From Polychytrium aggregatum (Eukaryota; Chytridiomycota; Chytridiomycetes; Polychytriales): DNA of 64,000 nt. The translations under genes were made by a program, and so were the position numbers. Each line of letters starts with the position of its first letter. Position 1 is the first letter of the stretch. The stretch is taken from NCBI RefSeq assembly GCF_025602895.1, contig NW_026516232.1:460598-524597 (forward strand), in the 5' to 3' direction. Below the pieces are notes generated by a model. It was given only the letters and a program-made list of their open reading frames with translations, had not been told where the DNA came from and made no database searches. Shown one piece after another: positions 52,034 to 63,857 of this stretch.

Positions 52034-52818
52034 TCCTTGGCCTGGTGTCCCGGTCGGTGACAGAAGAAGCAGGAACCATGGCGGAGGTCCTCCTGCTTCT
52101 GTCTGTCCTTGGGGGAGACAGTGGCAGCTTGCTGGAACCGGGAGCGGGGAGGGCCACGAGCCTCCATGGCGTTGACGTCAACGTCCATGGGCTCAGGCAT
52201 GGGTCTTGCGGGCGGGGCCGGGCGAGGCGGACGGGCTGGGACGTGATGAGACCGATGGCCGCCTGCCAGCTGCGGGTAGAACTGGCGGCCATGGTACTGG
52301 ACGTTGTCGAGGTTCTCGGCAACGTCCATCATCACGTCCAGGGACTTGCGGGCATCAGGGTTGCTGGCGATGTACTCTCTGATCTTGGGCTTGAGGCCCT
52401 TCTGGAAGAGGTACATCGCATCAGCAGAGCCCAGCTCCTCAATCTGGGAGGAGAGGTCTTCAAACTCCTCGATGTAGCGGGTCACAGAACCACGCTGCAC
52501 GAGAGAGTATAGCTTGTCACGGGCAATGAGTTCAGCATTGGGGCTGCCGAAGCGGCGACGGAGGCGGTCCTTGAAGTCGTCAAACACACCTTCGCTCTGC
52601 TCGTCGAACCCTTGGCGGCGGTACCAACGGTACGCCTGGTCCTTTAAGCAGAGCTTGGCGGCGACGATGTGGTGGGTGGGGGCGACTTGGGCAGCATCGA
52701 GGTAGTCCTCGAGTTGCTGCAGCCAGTCCTCCACCGAGGAGGAGCGGCTCTTCCCAGTAAACACTGGGGCACGGAAGGTCTTGAGGAAGGCTTCCGGAAG
52801 TGGGCGGGGGTTGCTCAT
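51997..52818 (-). CDS. gag of copy B
   Basis: 273 residues from [15 protein letters not shown] to KSGNGRPY. The capsid-like region spans residues ~15-180 ([42 protein letters not shown]). A Pro-rich linker follows, then one CCHC zinc knuckle ([14 protein letters not shown]) near residue 249 for RNA binding. It overlaps pol by 37 bases in the -1 frame. Confidence 0.96.
   Translation of the reverse strand: MSNPRPLPEAFLKTFRAPVFTGKSRSSSVEDWLQQLEDYLDAAQVAPTHHIVAAKLCLKDQAYRWYRRQGFDEQSEGVFDDFKDRLRRRFGSPNAELIARDKLYSLVQRGSVTRYIEEFEDLSSQIEELGSADAMYLFQKGLKPKIREYIASNPDARKSLDVMMDVAENLDNVQYHGRQFYPQLAGGHRSHHVPARPPRPAPPARPMPEPMDVDVNAMEARGPPRSRFQQAATVSPKDRQKQEDLRHGSCFFCHRPGHQAKECPMKSGNGRPY
52012..52018 (-). 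promoter_or_regulatory. Slippery heptamer GGGAAAC, copy B
   Basis: In the gag frame the bases read xxG GGA AAC, the exact X-XXY-YYZ register for -1 slippage. It lies in the gag-pol overlap, 15 bases before the gag stop. Confidence 0.82.
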
Positions 52819-52927
52819 GGCAGGGGCAGGCTCCAGGGACAGAGAGGAGAGTCGGTCGGCAAGAGAGGCGGGATCCAGCTTGAGGATCTAGAAAGAGGAC
52901 AAACAGGACGAAAACAAGACGAGGATT

Positions 52928-52940
52928 TCCGATGCTACCA
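52928..52940 (-). promoter_or_regulatory. Primer-binding site of copy B
   Basis: TGGTAGCATCGGA directly after the 5' LTR, same as copy A. Confidence 0.6.
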
Positions 52941-53249
52941 TGTAACGTCCACTACTGGGACGTTGGGGCAAGACGGGGAGGGAGGGGGTACAAGACAAGA
53001 CAGGACGGGGCAGAACAGGGCGGTGCTAGGCTACTCTAGCGGACGGGTGAGCTCGGGGAGCACTTACGTTTATTCACGATAAAACCGAACTCCAGACAAA
53101 CGGGGGGAACGGGGGCAACCCGCAGGTATACCCTGCGGTGGCCTGCCTGCGGTGCGTGAAAACGCAAAGCGCAGCACAGGTCACGACCCACTGCGCCGCG
53201 CAGTACGCGCAGTACGCGCAGCACAGCGTCGGAGATACCATCTCCTACA
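52941..53249 (-). repeat. 5' LTR of copy B
   Basis: 309 bases, ending at the CAGGC target duplication (53250-53254). Confidence 0.95.
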
Positions 53250-53518
53250 CAGGCGGCCATCGGTCTCATCACGTCCCAGCCCGTCCGCCTCGCCCGGCCC
53301 CGCCCGCAAGACCCATGCCTGAGCCCATGGACGTTGACGTCAACGCCATGGAGGCTCGTGGCCCTCCCCGCTCCCGGTTCCAGCAAGCTGCCACTGTCTC
53401 CCCCAAGGACAGACAGAAGCAGGAGGACCTCCGCCATGGTTCCTGCTTCTTCTGTCACCGACCGGGACACCAGGCCAAGGAGTGCCCCATGAAGTCGGGA
53501 AACGGCCGACCCTACTAG
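53250..53518 (+). pseudogene. gag of copy A, 3' part
   Basis: It resumes gag after copy B, starting with the duplicated CAGGC, then [18 protein letters not shown], the zinc knuckle [14 protein letters not shown] and the gag stop. Without the insertion it would be continuous with 47224-47781. Confidence 0.92.
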
Positions 53519-56500
53519 GTGGCTCTGGAGCCCTAGTAGGAGACCAACGCCGTGGATTGCTCAATGCAGTCCACGCGTCTCCAGAGGAAGTTCACCTCGC
53601 CCCCTCCCCCGAAGGAGAAACAAACCAAGTGTTGTGCGTCGTGCGAGAGGTGCATGGTGGCGCAAGCCGCCTGCCTCTCCACGAACGTGAAGAGAAAACC
53701 AAAATTGAAAACCAAAACAAAAAAGAAAATCAAGAACCCTTGAGGGACAGGACCGCCTGTGCCCTCACCCCTGTCAAGTCGTGTGTGTCGGATGCTTCCG
53801 ACATGTGTCCGCAAGCCGTGGACGTCGTGTGCAATGGCGTGCTGACGCCGCAGGCCCCCGCAATGGCCGAACCCTATCCAAAATGTCCGAGTGGCCGTGA
53901 TGAAGCCAACCAAGACCAAGTGTCGCCCGTTCCCCCAAGTCAAGTCATGGTGCAGGAGGCTGTGCAGGAGGACCATGAAGAGTCCCTGCTGTACCTCCCT
54001 GCCACCGTCCAAGGTCACACCGTCCGAATGATGGTGGACTCTGGAGCAAGCTGCAACTTTGTCAGCAGACGCTTGCTCCAGGAGCTCAACATACATGCAA
54101 CCAAGAAGAAGTCGCCGATGAGTGTGGCGCTTGCAGACGATCGTGTGCAGCAGTGCACACACCAAGTGGTCCTGCGAGTGGCCCTCCATCCCAAGTACCA
54201 TCCTGTCCTGTTGTTCCAAGTGATCGACACCAAGTTCGATGCCATCCTCGGCATGAGCTGGCTTGCTCGTGCCGAGCCGACTCCAGTCGTCGACTGGAAA
54301 GGCCGCACTGTCCGTGTTGGCCCTGACATTGTCCTGCAGGGCATGGCCTCACCCAACATGCCACCTCTCCTCTCAGCCATGCAATTCAAGAGGCTGATCA
54401 AGAAGGACACGTCGTTCCTCTGTGTCGTGCGTGAGGTCGACGACACCGACCAAGCCGGTCCCGGTCCCCCGCCTGTGGTGACCAAGCTGCTCGACGAGTA
54501 CAAGGACGTATTCCCCGACCAGTTGCCACAATGCCTGCCACCCCAACGCACCGTCGATCATCGCATCGACATCGAACCAGGCTCGTCGCCTCCGTCAAGA
54601 CCGACGTACCAACTGTCGCTGACGGAGATGGACGAACTCAAGCGCCAGTTGGATGACCTCCTCGCCCATGGGTTCATCCGCCCGAGCCAGTCACCGTATG
54701 GTGCACCAGTGCTCTTTGTCAAGAAGAAAGAAGGTGATCTCAGGATGTGCGTCGACTATCGCGCACTAAACAAACAGACCATCAAGAACACCTACCCGTT
54801 GCCAAGGATCGACGAGTTGATGGATCGTCTGAGTGGAGCAAAGGTCTTTAGCAAGATAGACCTCCGCTCAGGCTACCATCAGATCCGCATCCACGAGGAT
54901 GATGTCCACAAGACCGCCTTCAGGACTCGCTACGGACTGTACGAGTTCCTAGTGCTGCCGTTCGGATTGACGAACGCACCTGCCACGTTCATGCAGCTGA
55001 TGAACGATGTGTTCCGCCAAGAGCTCGACAACTCTGTCATCGTGTACCTGGATGATATCCTTGTGTACAGCAAGGATGAAGCGACCCATGAAGGTCATGT
55101 CGCCCGCGTGCTGGCCAAGCTACGCGAGCACAAGTTGTATGCCAAACTGTCCAAGTGTGAGTTCTTCAAGAATCAAGTCCCGTTCCTGGGACACGTTGTC
55201 TCAGGAAGAGGAATCGAAGTCGACCCCGCCAAGGTCAAGTCTGTGGTCGAGTGGCCGCCGCTCGCATGCGTCTCTGACGTGCAGTCGTTTCTCGGTCTCG
55301 TCAACTACTACCGCCGATTCATCCCCGATCTGGCGCGCACTGCCGGTCCACTCACGGACCTACTCCGCAAAGAGTGCCCCTTCGTGTGGGACCACCCACA
55401 ACGCCAAGCGTTCGAGACCCTCAAGCACGCCTTGACGAACGCTCCTGTCCTCGCTGTGTTCGACCCGAACACGGATGTCTCCGTGCACACCGACGCCTCC
55501 GACTTTGCGGTGGGAGCTGTTTTGATGCAGGAGGGAAGGCCCGTTGCCTTCGAGTCGCGCAAACTGTCCCAACACGAGATCAACTATCCCGTGCACGAGA
55601 AGGAGCAGCTTGCGATCATCTACGCGCTGCAGAAGTTCCGAGTGTACCTCCACGGTACCGCCAAGCCCTTCAAGATTGTGACGGACCACCAGTCACTGCG
55701 TTACCTCGACACCAAGAAGAACCTGAGCCGACGCCAAGCGCGATGGATGGAGTTCCTCGCCGAGTACAACTACGAGGTTGTATACCAGAAAGGCAAACTC
55801 AATGTGGTGCCTGACGCACTGTCCCGACGCCCCGACTACCAATTGGCGTCACTGTACGAGTCGACTGTCAGTGTCGACAACACGATGCTGGATGTTGTCC
55901 GAGACAACATCGCCAACGACAAACAGTTCGGAGAACTGTTCCGAAAGGTGTCTAAGCTCCCCAAGGACGACGAATCAGTCCGAGTACACAGTGCGTGATG
56001 GCCTGCTCCTCCTGAAGAAGGACAGCCGTGTCTGTGTGCCGGACATTCCGTCGTTGAAGACCAAGTTGCTCCAAGAGGTCCACGACTCGCCCCTCGCTGG
56101 ACACTTTGGAGTCGAGAAGACATACGACCGACTGGCCAAAGTCGCATACTGGCCTGGAATGAAGCGCACCGTCGAGAAGTACATCGAGTCCTGCCATACC
56201 TGCAAGATGGTCAAGTCACGCACGACCCGAGAGCAAGGATTGCTGCAACCCCTGCCTGTTCCCGACCGCCCCTGGACCAGCATGTCCATGGATCTCATCA
56301 CGCATCTACCGACGACCAAGTTGGACCACGATGCAATCGCTGTCTTTGTCGACAGGTTCAGCAAGATGGCACACTTTGTGCCGTGCCAGACGACATGCTC
56401 CGCGCCTGACCTTGCACTGCTGTTCTTCAAGCATGTGTTCAAGCACCACGGCCTCCCAAAGTCCATCGTCAGTGATCGAGACCCCCGATTCACCTCCTTG

Positions 56501-57415
56501 TTTTGGACAAGTCTGTTCGACCATCTCGGCACCAAGCTGAACATGTCAACCTCGCACCACCAACAAACGGATGGACAGTCCGAGCGGACGATCCGCACCC
56601 TCGAGCAATACCTGAGGACATACGCCTCGACCAGCCAAGACGACTGGGACATACAGCTGAGTCATGCAGAGTTTGCATACAACACCGCCAAGTCGAGCAC
56701 AACTGGCTTGAGCCCCTTTGAGGCGCTCTACGGATTCCAGCCTGATGTTCCCACCTCCTTGACACTGACCGAGTCCACGGCTGGATTGCCTCCCAAACCA
56801 AGTGCCTTTGTCAAAGATCATCAAGTCCGACACAAAATGATCGCCGATGCGCTCACGGATGCGCAACAAGTGATGGCGAAGTACTACGACCGCCGACACC
56901 AGGATGTCTCCTTTGAAGTTGGAGACCTTGTCTACCTGGACGCCGACAACATCAAGGTCCCCGAAGCCCAGTCAAAGAAGTTGTTGCCCAAGTACCGAGG
57001 ACCGTTTAAGATAGCGGCCCGACCCAGTCCCCTCAACTACCTGTTGGACTTGCCACCTGGAAGCAAGCTCCATCCTGTCTTCCATGTGTCCAAGCTGCGT
57101 CGCCACACGACCCGCAGTCCAGCACAGTTCCCCGACGCCGACGAAGGTGTCCCGGACGACGCACCACTGGAAGACGACCTCGGACAATACTATACTCAAG
57201 AATATGAAGTCGAAAGGATCGTGAGGCACAAGAAAGTGGCTGATGGGTCACTTCGGTTTTATGTCAAGTGGGTTGGTTATCCACACTCGGGCAACACATG
57301 GCAAACACTGGAGGACTTGTCCCATGCACCCGAGGAGCTGAGTAAATACGGTAAACACCTCGAGGAGCCCCAAATAAAGAGCACACGCAGGGCTCCTCGC
57401 AGGAAGCCTTCTTAA
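53482..57415 (+). pseudogene. pol of copy A, one frameshift
   Basis: Same domain order and almost the same sequence as pol of copy B: protease, reverse transcriptase, RNase H, integrase, chromodomain. One extra base (a G at 55978, compared with copy B) shifts the frame after KLPKDDES, so the protein ends at 55998. The downstream part (integrase and chromodomain) continues in another frame to 57415. The slippery GGGAAAC is at 53497-53503 and the hairpin at 53511-53540. Loss of gag by insertion already disables the element. Confidence 0.95.
53497..53540 (+). promoter_or_regulatory. Frameshift signal of copy A
   Basis: GGGAAAC (53497-53503), seven-base spacer and hairpin (53511-53540), identical to that of copy B. 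Confidence 0.75.
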
Positions 57416-57424
57416 GTGTGGGAG
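57416..57424 (+). promoter_or_regulatory. Polypurine tract of copy A
   Basis: GTGTGGGAG between the pol stop and the 3' LTR. Confidence 0.62.
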
Positions 57425-57450
57425 TGTAGGAGATGGTATCTCCGACGCTG
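57425..57450 (+). repeat. 3' LTR of copy A, first 26 bases
   Basis: TGTAGGAGATGGTATCTCC and on to CGCTG, then interrupted by the second Ty3 element. The last five bases are the target duplication. Confidence 0.92.
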
Positions 57451-58241
57451 TGTTAGAGTCCAAAGGGGACTCAACGGCAAAAGAAGAAGTGAGCTCGAAG
57501 TGAGCTCAGGGAAGGCAAGGGTAAAGTCCGAAGTGGACTCGGAGAGGGAGCGAGGGAAGCAAAGATCCGTTCAAGATAAGACTAGTCTCGAAATGAGACG
57601 TGAGGAACACTCAGAGAATAAAGTAGAAGGCACTTTATTTAGTCCTATTTTGAACGCTGAGGTTCGACTACACATCGCGGGGGTCAGGCTATTTATAGAC
57701 AAGTCCGGACTTGGCAGCGAAGGGCGGCCAAGGGAGGGAAAAGTGGGCGATCGAGCAGGGCGAAGGGGGCGATGCACGAACGAGGGCCGAGAAGGACCAC
57801 CGAGACAGGCAGAGAACCAAAGCGAGGGAGGCGCAAGCAAAAGCGAAGCACCTGGCAGGAGAAACGTGCAAAGGCGAAGCAATGTGACTCAACGTCCAAG
57901 AAGCGGATTGGTCAAGTATAAGGTTGGGGCAAATGCATGCGAGATGAACAAGAGATCGGGGCGGTCAGGCAGGTCATGAGTCACCGGTGGTGGGACACAT
58001 GACCGGCAGCCGAATTGCAACCAATCGCAGCAAGGCGCGTGCACAAACAAACCGGCGCGTGCGAAGAAGACAAAGGAAGCGGAGCAGCGCGGGGAAACGG
58101 AAGTGCGGAAGGAGCGGAAATGGCAGGCAAAAGGCGGAAAATTGGAGGGGAACTGCAAAGCTACACACAAACAAACAGAAAGGCAAAAGAACAGCCAAGT
58201 GTGCAGTCAAAGTGGAGAACAAGCAGAAGCTATCCCTAACA
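57451..58241 (-). repeat. 3' LTR of the second element
   Basis: 791 bases with inverted ends TGTTAG/CTAACA. It matches 63068-63857 with about four single-base differences. Confidence 0.94.
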
Positions 58242-58255
58242 TCATCCCCTTCCTT
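58242..58255 (-). promoter_or_regulatory. Polypurine tract of the second element
   Basis: AAGGAAGGGGATGA on the minus strand, directly before the 3' LTR. Confidence 0.65.
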
Positions 58256-59391
58256 AGCGACGAACTCCGGGCGTCGCCTTCGGCTTTGAGGGATAGCGAA
58301 GGTGGAAGTCAGCAACAAGATCAGTGGCGTGGGAAACATTGGCAGCGGGCTCCCAAGACCGGTCAGTCTCGGAATAGCCCTTCCACTGAACCAAGTACTG
58401 TAAGCGACCACGGAAGAGCCGAGAATCGAGAACAGTCTCGACCTCAAACTCTTCCTGGGAGTCAACAAGAATGGGTGGAGGTTCGGGTTGGGTGAACTCG
58501 GGAACAATGTCCTTCGTTCGGGGTTCAAGGAGGGATACATGAAAGACGGGGTGGACTTTGAGTGTGGAAGGGAGTTTAAGTTCAAAGGCAACGGGGTTGA
58601 TGCGGCGAAGAACTTTAAAGGGGCCAAGCTTTTTCTGATCAAGCTTGTTGGAGGGACGAAGGGTGCGGATGTGGCGACGATCAAGAAAAACGAGGTCGCC
58701 AACGGAGATGTCGGGAGTGGGGAGACGGGATTTGTTGGCCTGCAAAGTGTAGGACTCTTGGGCAACCCGGAGGTTGGCCTTGAGATCCTCGAGAACGGTC
58801 TGAAGTCGGTCGACACGTTCTTCGGCAGAGGGCACAACAGAAGGATCACGGATGATGGAGGGATCAAAAATGGGGTGATGGCCATGGACTGCAAAGAAGG
58901 GAGTCATGCCAGTGGAGGTGTTTTCCGAGTTGTTGTAAGTGAACTCGGCAAGGGGAAGGTGAAGGGTCCAGTCGTCTTGCAGGTAATTGCAATGGATACG
59001 CAAATACTGCTCGATGACCTGGTTGAGAACCTCGGTCGAACCGTCGGTCTCGGGGTGGAAGGCAGAAGAAAGGGAAATCTTCGTCTTCAGAAGCTCATTG
59101 AAGCGCCTCCAGAAGGCCGAAGTAAACTGAGTTCCTCGGTCCGAAACAATAGACCGGGGACAACCATGCAAGCGGAAGATGTGGGAGAGGAAGAGTTCGG
59201 CGGTTTGCTCGCCTGTAACCGTCTTCGTGGTGGGCACAAAGTGTGCTTGTTTGGACAGGCGGTCCTTAACCACGAAGATGGAGTCAAAGCCGTTCGAAGG
59301 TGGGAGATCCGTGATGAAGTCCATCGACAGGTCCCACCAACGTTCGGAAGGAACGGGGAGAGGGATGAAGTAAACCATAAGGGGAGTGACG
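58254..59391 (-). pseudogene. Integrase core and chromodomain, second element
   Basis: The frame holds RWWDLSMDFITDLPPSNG (first Asp), IVSDRGTQFTSAFWRRF (second Asp), FHPETDGSTEVLNQVIEQYL (Glu), the GDLVFLDRRHI post-core region and a C-terminal chromodomain (FEVETVLDSRL, YLVQWKGYSETDRSWEPA). It is out of frame with the upstream part by one base near 59350, in a C-rich run. All three catalytic acidic residues are present. Confidence 0.9.
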
Positions 59392-60657
59392 GGACGGCTT
59401 GGCTCGCTGGCACGCTTCACAATTAGCAATGAAGCGACGCACAGACTTACGAAGCCGGGGCCAGTGAAAGTCCCGGGAGATGAGCTCAACGGTCTTGGCA
59501 AGACCAAAGTGACCAGCGGCAGCGGAGCAGTGACGTTGCTCAAACACTTTGAGCTGGAGCTCGGGGGAAGGGACAACGATCAGGTCTTTAAAGTAAAGGA
59601 GACCGTCACGGAAGGAGTAATCGCCATCAAGACGTTTGGCGTTGAAGTCAGAAAGAAGGGAACAAGAAAGGGTGGCAGCTCGAATCTCGGAAAGAAAATC
59701 GGGGTTCGAGCCGATAACGGTGATGCTGTCGAGAGAAATAGACTCGAACAGCTGAAGGAAGTTGGTGGAGTGGAGGGAGTCACCAGGCTTTATCTCAAAG
59801 TCAGAACGGCGACTGAGAGCATCGGCTTTGGTGTTGAGACGACCAGGGCGGTGGTAAATGCGAAAAGCAAAGTCAGAAAGGAATTGGGCCCACCGGAACT
59901 GGCGGCGAGAAAGTTGAGAAGCGGCAGTGAACCGGGTAAGGTTCTGATGATCAGAGAAAACAAGAGTGGGAATATCAGGGTCGGCAGCCATCAAGTAATG
60001 ACGCCAGGCGGTAAAGGAATCGACAATGGCGAGGAGCTCTTTGTCGTGAGTGTCATAATTCACCTCGGCGGGACGGAATTGCCGAGAGTGAAAAGCAACG
60101 GGGTGAAGAGCGCCGTCAGGGTCAAACTGAGAAAGGACGGCACCCAAAGCAAAGTCAGAAGCATCGGGCTCGATGACAGCGGGTTTAGAGAAATCAAAGT
60201 ATCGAAGAATAGGTGCGGAAGTGAAGGAAAGTTTAAGAGAATCAAAAGCCTCTTGGGCCTCGGGAGACCAAGAGAAGGTGGAGGATTTGGTAGTGAGGGA
60301 AGTCAAAGGACGAGCAAGTGCGGAAAAGTCCTTGACGAAGCGGCGGTAAAAGTTTGCGAAACCAATAAAGACTTGGATATCGCGAGCAGAAGAGGGAACA
60401 GGCCAAAGGGAAACGGCCTCGACCTTGGCAGGGTCCATTTTGATGCCATCGGCAGAAATGATCATGCCGAGAAAGTCAACTTCAGAAAGGTCAAAAGAAC
60501 ACTTGGCCGGATTGACCTTAAGGGAGTGTTCACGAAGGCGAGAGAGAACAAGCTTAACATGCTCCTCATGCTCCTGGGGATCTTTTGAGAAGATCAGGAT
60601 GTCGTCAAGATAAATGACAACACAGACACCAAGGAGGTCCGAGAAGATGTCGTTCAT
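59340..60657 (-). pseudogene. RT end, RNase H and integrase zinc site, second element
   Basis: It begins MNDIFSDLLGVCVVIYLDDI (the YLDD of reverse transcriptase), then FLGMIISADGI, RNase H with EPDASDFALGAVLS, and the integrase HHCC site (AGHFGLAKTVE ... CEACQRAKP). It is separated from the upstream reverse transcriptase by a frame break at a T run (about 60655-60662) and from the integrase core by the break near 59350. Confidence 0.9.
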
Positions 60658-62357
60658 AAAAACTGAAAAGCAGCGGGGGCATTCGAAAGACCAAAGGGGA
60701 TAACATTGTACTCAAATGAGCCAGATTTGCAAACAAAAGCAGTCTTCCACTCATCGCCCTTCTTGACACGAACCAAGTGGTAAGCATCAGGAAGGTCGAG
60801 GTGTGAGAAGACGCGGGCAGAAGAAAGTTTATCCAGAAGATCCTGGAAGAGGGGAAGTGGGTAACGGTTCTTCTTCGTGATGGCATTGAGGCCTCGGTAG
60901 TCGACGCAAAGGCGAAGACCACCATTGGGCTTCTTCACGAAGAAGCAGGGAGCACCAACGGGAGAAGAGGATTTGGAGATCCAACCACGTGCGAGGGCGT
61001 TGGTCAGATACTCCGAAAGAGCAGATTCCTCGGCCGGGGACAAAGGATAGACTTTCCCCGGCTTTGGCAAACGAGGTTCCTTTCCATCCTCGGTCCGTAC
61101 AAACTCAATGGACAAGTCATACGGACGATGAGGAGGCAAGGAAGAAGGAGGGTCAGACTTGAGGCTGAAAACGTCGCCAAACTCATTGTATTTGAGTGGG
61201 ACGCCTCGAGAGTCAACAGGGGTGCCAGACTCGGCATACACCTTCGTCGTGAGCACGGACCTTATCGACACCGTAGGATACGTCTCCGGCGAAGGAGGAC
61301 GGATATCCATTTGGGCAGCGAAAATGTCGAGCTTGTCTTCCCGTGCAAGACGGAGAAGACTCGCCGCATTAACGAGCTCAATGTCGGGTGAAGATAAAGC
61401 CGTTGGCTCTTCAGAAAGCGAAGCAGAGTCAAGGCGGGAAGAAAGGGAAGGCGAAGTGCCAAAGGAGGGAACCGGTGTAAGGGAAGGACCGGAGGGAGGA
61501 GGAGTCAAAGGCGAAGTGCCCGAAGGGGGAGGCGAGGAGCCGGAAGCGGACGGAGTGTCCAAGGAAGAAGCAGAGACATCCGCGAGGATGTGTCCATCAG
61601 CAAGGCAAGAGGGATCGGAGAATGAAAGGGAGAGGGACTTCCAATTAACAACTGGATTATGCAAGCGCATCCAGGGAAGACCAAGAGTGATGGGAGTGGT
61701 GGAGAGTCGAGTCACAAGAAAAGAAATCGACTCGGTGTGGGAACCAATGGTCAGAGTCAAAGGCGCGGTTTGGAAACGAATGAAACCGGCCGAAGAACCA
61801 TCAGCAAGGGAAACGGAGTAAGGAGTAGAAAGAGGGATAAGAGAGAGTTTATGGAGATCGGCAAAGGCAGGATCAATGAGGGCAAGAGCGGAACATCCAT
61901 CATCAATAAAAACAGAAAGGGAGATGGAGACCGGGCCAGAAAGACTCATGACGATAAGAGTGGCCGGAAGAAGAAGCTTATCGTCCGATAGTGACGAGTC
62001 AGAGGGGGAAGATGTTCGTATCGCCGAACAGACCACCTCGCTTACTTGCGAGGTGCTGCTCGGCTGTGAGCATTTCCCGAGTTCCGTTTGACCAGAACCG
62101 GGCACTGCTGAACATCGCGACTGCCGGGACAAGACTTTTCCCGCAGTACAGGCAGAGACCCTGCTCACGACGTCGCTTTTTCTCGACGTCGGAGAGCTTA
62201 GCAGGGCGGACCGAGACAGAGTCAAGGTCCATGGGAGTGGGTGCAGAAGAGGAGGAAGAAGAAACATGCGCGGGAGAATGGTGGTGATGGGGAGCAGAGC
62301 GAGAAGAAGGAGGAGGAGGTTGGGAACGGGAGGAGATCTTGAGACGATGGAGGGCAT
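60654..62357 (-). pseudogene. Protease and N-terminal RT, second element
   Basis: Contains a protease-like site with VFIDDGCSALALID (DDG in place of the usual DSG or DTG) and a long Ser/Pro linker. Then come the reverse transcriptase start (PVGAPCFFVKKPNGGLRLCV, DYRGLNAITKKNRYPLPL, HLDLPDAYHLVRV) and VIPFGLSNAPAAFQ, where the frame breaks. The first ~90 codons overlap gag in another frame and are probably not translated as such. Confidence 0.88.
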
Positions 62358-62995
62358 CGTCGTACTCGACCGCTGCCTTGATCAACTCAGGCAGGGAAGC
62401 GGGAGCGGGGCGGAGACCGATGAGGTGGAACTTGACCTCAGACTTCAAACCCTCCTTGAAGAAGTGCATCTTGGTGGGTTCATCAGTCTGGACGCGGGCG
62501 GCGAGCTGGACGAAGCGGGTGGCGAAGGCTTGGCAGGACTTGAGCTGGACCAAGCGCTTGAGGTCGTTCAAGGCCTTATCTTGCGAGGAGGCCGTGTCCT
62601 CACCGAAGGTCGACTTGAGGGCAACTTCAAAATCCGCGAAGGAAGCCGGGAAGCGGTTGGCCATGTAGAAGGCGGCCTCGTACCACTTGAAGGCTTCACC
62701 GCGGAGGAAGGAGGTGGCGTACAGGACCTTCTGGCGCTCGGGCGCGAAGAAGGCAGGATCGGCGAGGAAAAACCAGGTGGCACTGGGCGAGGAAGGCCGT
62801 CGTTTCATCGCGGGAACCTAGGAACTCCTTGGGCTTGTTGACCTGGTAGACCTGGCGGGGAGCGGCGGCGGGAGCTTGCAGATCTTGGATCTGACGATGG
62901 AGAGCAGCGTTCTGGGTCATGAGGGCGTTCATACGCTCCTCCATGCGCGCCAGATACGCGTTGAGGTCTGCAGGGGGTGCAGCAGGCTCAGCCAT
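61999..62995 (-). pseudogene. gag of the second element
   Basis: Starts at the ATG at 62995 (MAEPAAPPADLNAYLARMEE), with a coiled-coil-like N-terminus and the capsid region (KPKEFLGSRDETTAFLAQCH, then after a one-base break in an A/T run near 62767-62771, LYATSFLRGEAFKWYEAAF). It ends near a broken zinc knuckle (CLYCGKS) whose second half is in a different frame. Confidence 0.85.
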
Positions 62996-63067
62996 CGGAT
63001 CGACGAGGGAAAGAGAGGCGAAAGAAGAAGAAAGGCCGGGAAGCCAAGAGGGAGCGTTCAAAATGAT

Positions 63068-63857
63068 GTTAGAGTCCAAAGGGGACTCAACGGCAAAAGA
63101 AGAAGTGAGCTTCGAAGTGAGCTCAGGGAAGGCAAGGGTAAAGTCCGAAGTGGACTCGGAGAGGGAGCGAGGGAAGCAAAGATCCGTTCAAGATAAGACT
63201 AGTCTCGAAATGAGACGTGAGGAACACTCAGAGAATAAAGTAGAAGGCACTTTATTTAGTCCTATTTTGAACGCTGAGGTTCGACTACACATCGCGGGGG
63301 TCAGGCTATTTATAGACAAGTCCGGACTTGGCAGCGAAGGGCGGCCAAGGGAGGGAAAAGTGGGCGATCGAGCAGGGCGAAGGGGGCGATGCACGAACGA
63401 GGGCCGAGAAGGACCACCGAGACAGGCAGAGAACCAAAGCGAGGGAGGCGCAAGCAAAAGCGAAGCACCTGGCAGGAGAAACGTGCAAAGGCGAAGCAAT
63501 GTGACTCAACGTCCAAGAAGCGGATTGGTCAAGTATAAGGTTGGGGCAAATGCATGCGAGATGAACAAGAGATCGGGGCGGTCAGGCAGGTCATGAGTCA
63601 CGGTGGTGGGACACATGACCGGCAGCCGAATTGCAACCAATCGCAGCAAGGCGCGTGCACAAACAAACCGGCGCGTGCGAAGAAGACAAAGGAAGCGGAG
63701 CAGCGCGGGGAAACGGAAGTGCGGAAGGAGCGGAAATGGCAGGCAAAAGGCGGAAAATTGGAGGGGAACTGCAAAGCTACACACAAACAAACGAAAGGCA
63801 AAAGAACAGCCAAGTGTGCAGTCAAAGTGGAGAACAAGCAGAAGCTATCCCCTAACA
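63068..63857 (-). repeat. 5' LTR of the second element
   Basis: 790 bases. The base following it on the minus strand begins TCATTTTG, so no TGG-type primer site is visible. Confidence 0.94.

Larger units (their letters stand above)
47782..53249 (-). mobile_element. Chromovirus copy B (Ty3 type), intact
   Basis: Minus-strand full-length element inserted in gag of copy A: LTRs 52941-53249 (5') and 47782-48091 (3'), gag, pol with -1 frameshift, primer site and polypurine tract. It is flanked by CAGGC on both sides (47777-47781 and 53250-53254). The LTRs differ by one base insertion, so the insertion is recent. Confidence 0.96.
57451..63857 (-). mobile_element. Second Ty3/chromovirus element, different family
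   Basis: Minus-strand element with 790-base LTRs (57451-58241 and 63068-63857), inserted in the 3' LTR of copy A with CGCTG on both sides (57446-57450 and 63858-63862). LTRs differ by a few single-base indels only, so the insertion is young. Gag and pol are in several frames because of single-base indels, mostly in homopolymers. It has a chromodomain but little sequence in common with copies A and B. Confidence 0.95.

Noticed and set aside
59386-60588. 400-codon plus-strand ORF in the second Ty3 element
   Set aside because: Antisense to the reverse transcriptase/RNase H region, with low-complexity composition.
61128-61821. Plus-strand ORFs of 87 and 220 codons in the second Ty3 element
   Set aside because: Antisense to the protease and linker region; Arg/Glu-rich composition from Ser/Pro-rich coding sequence.
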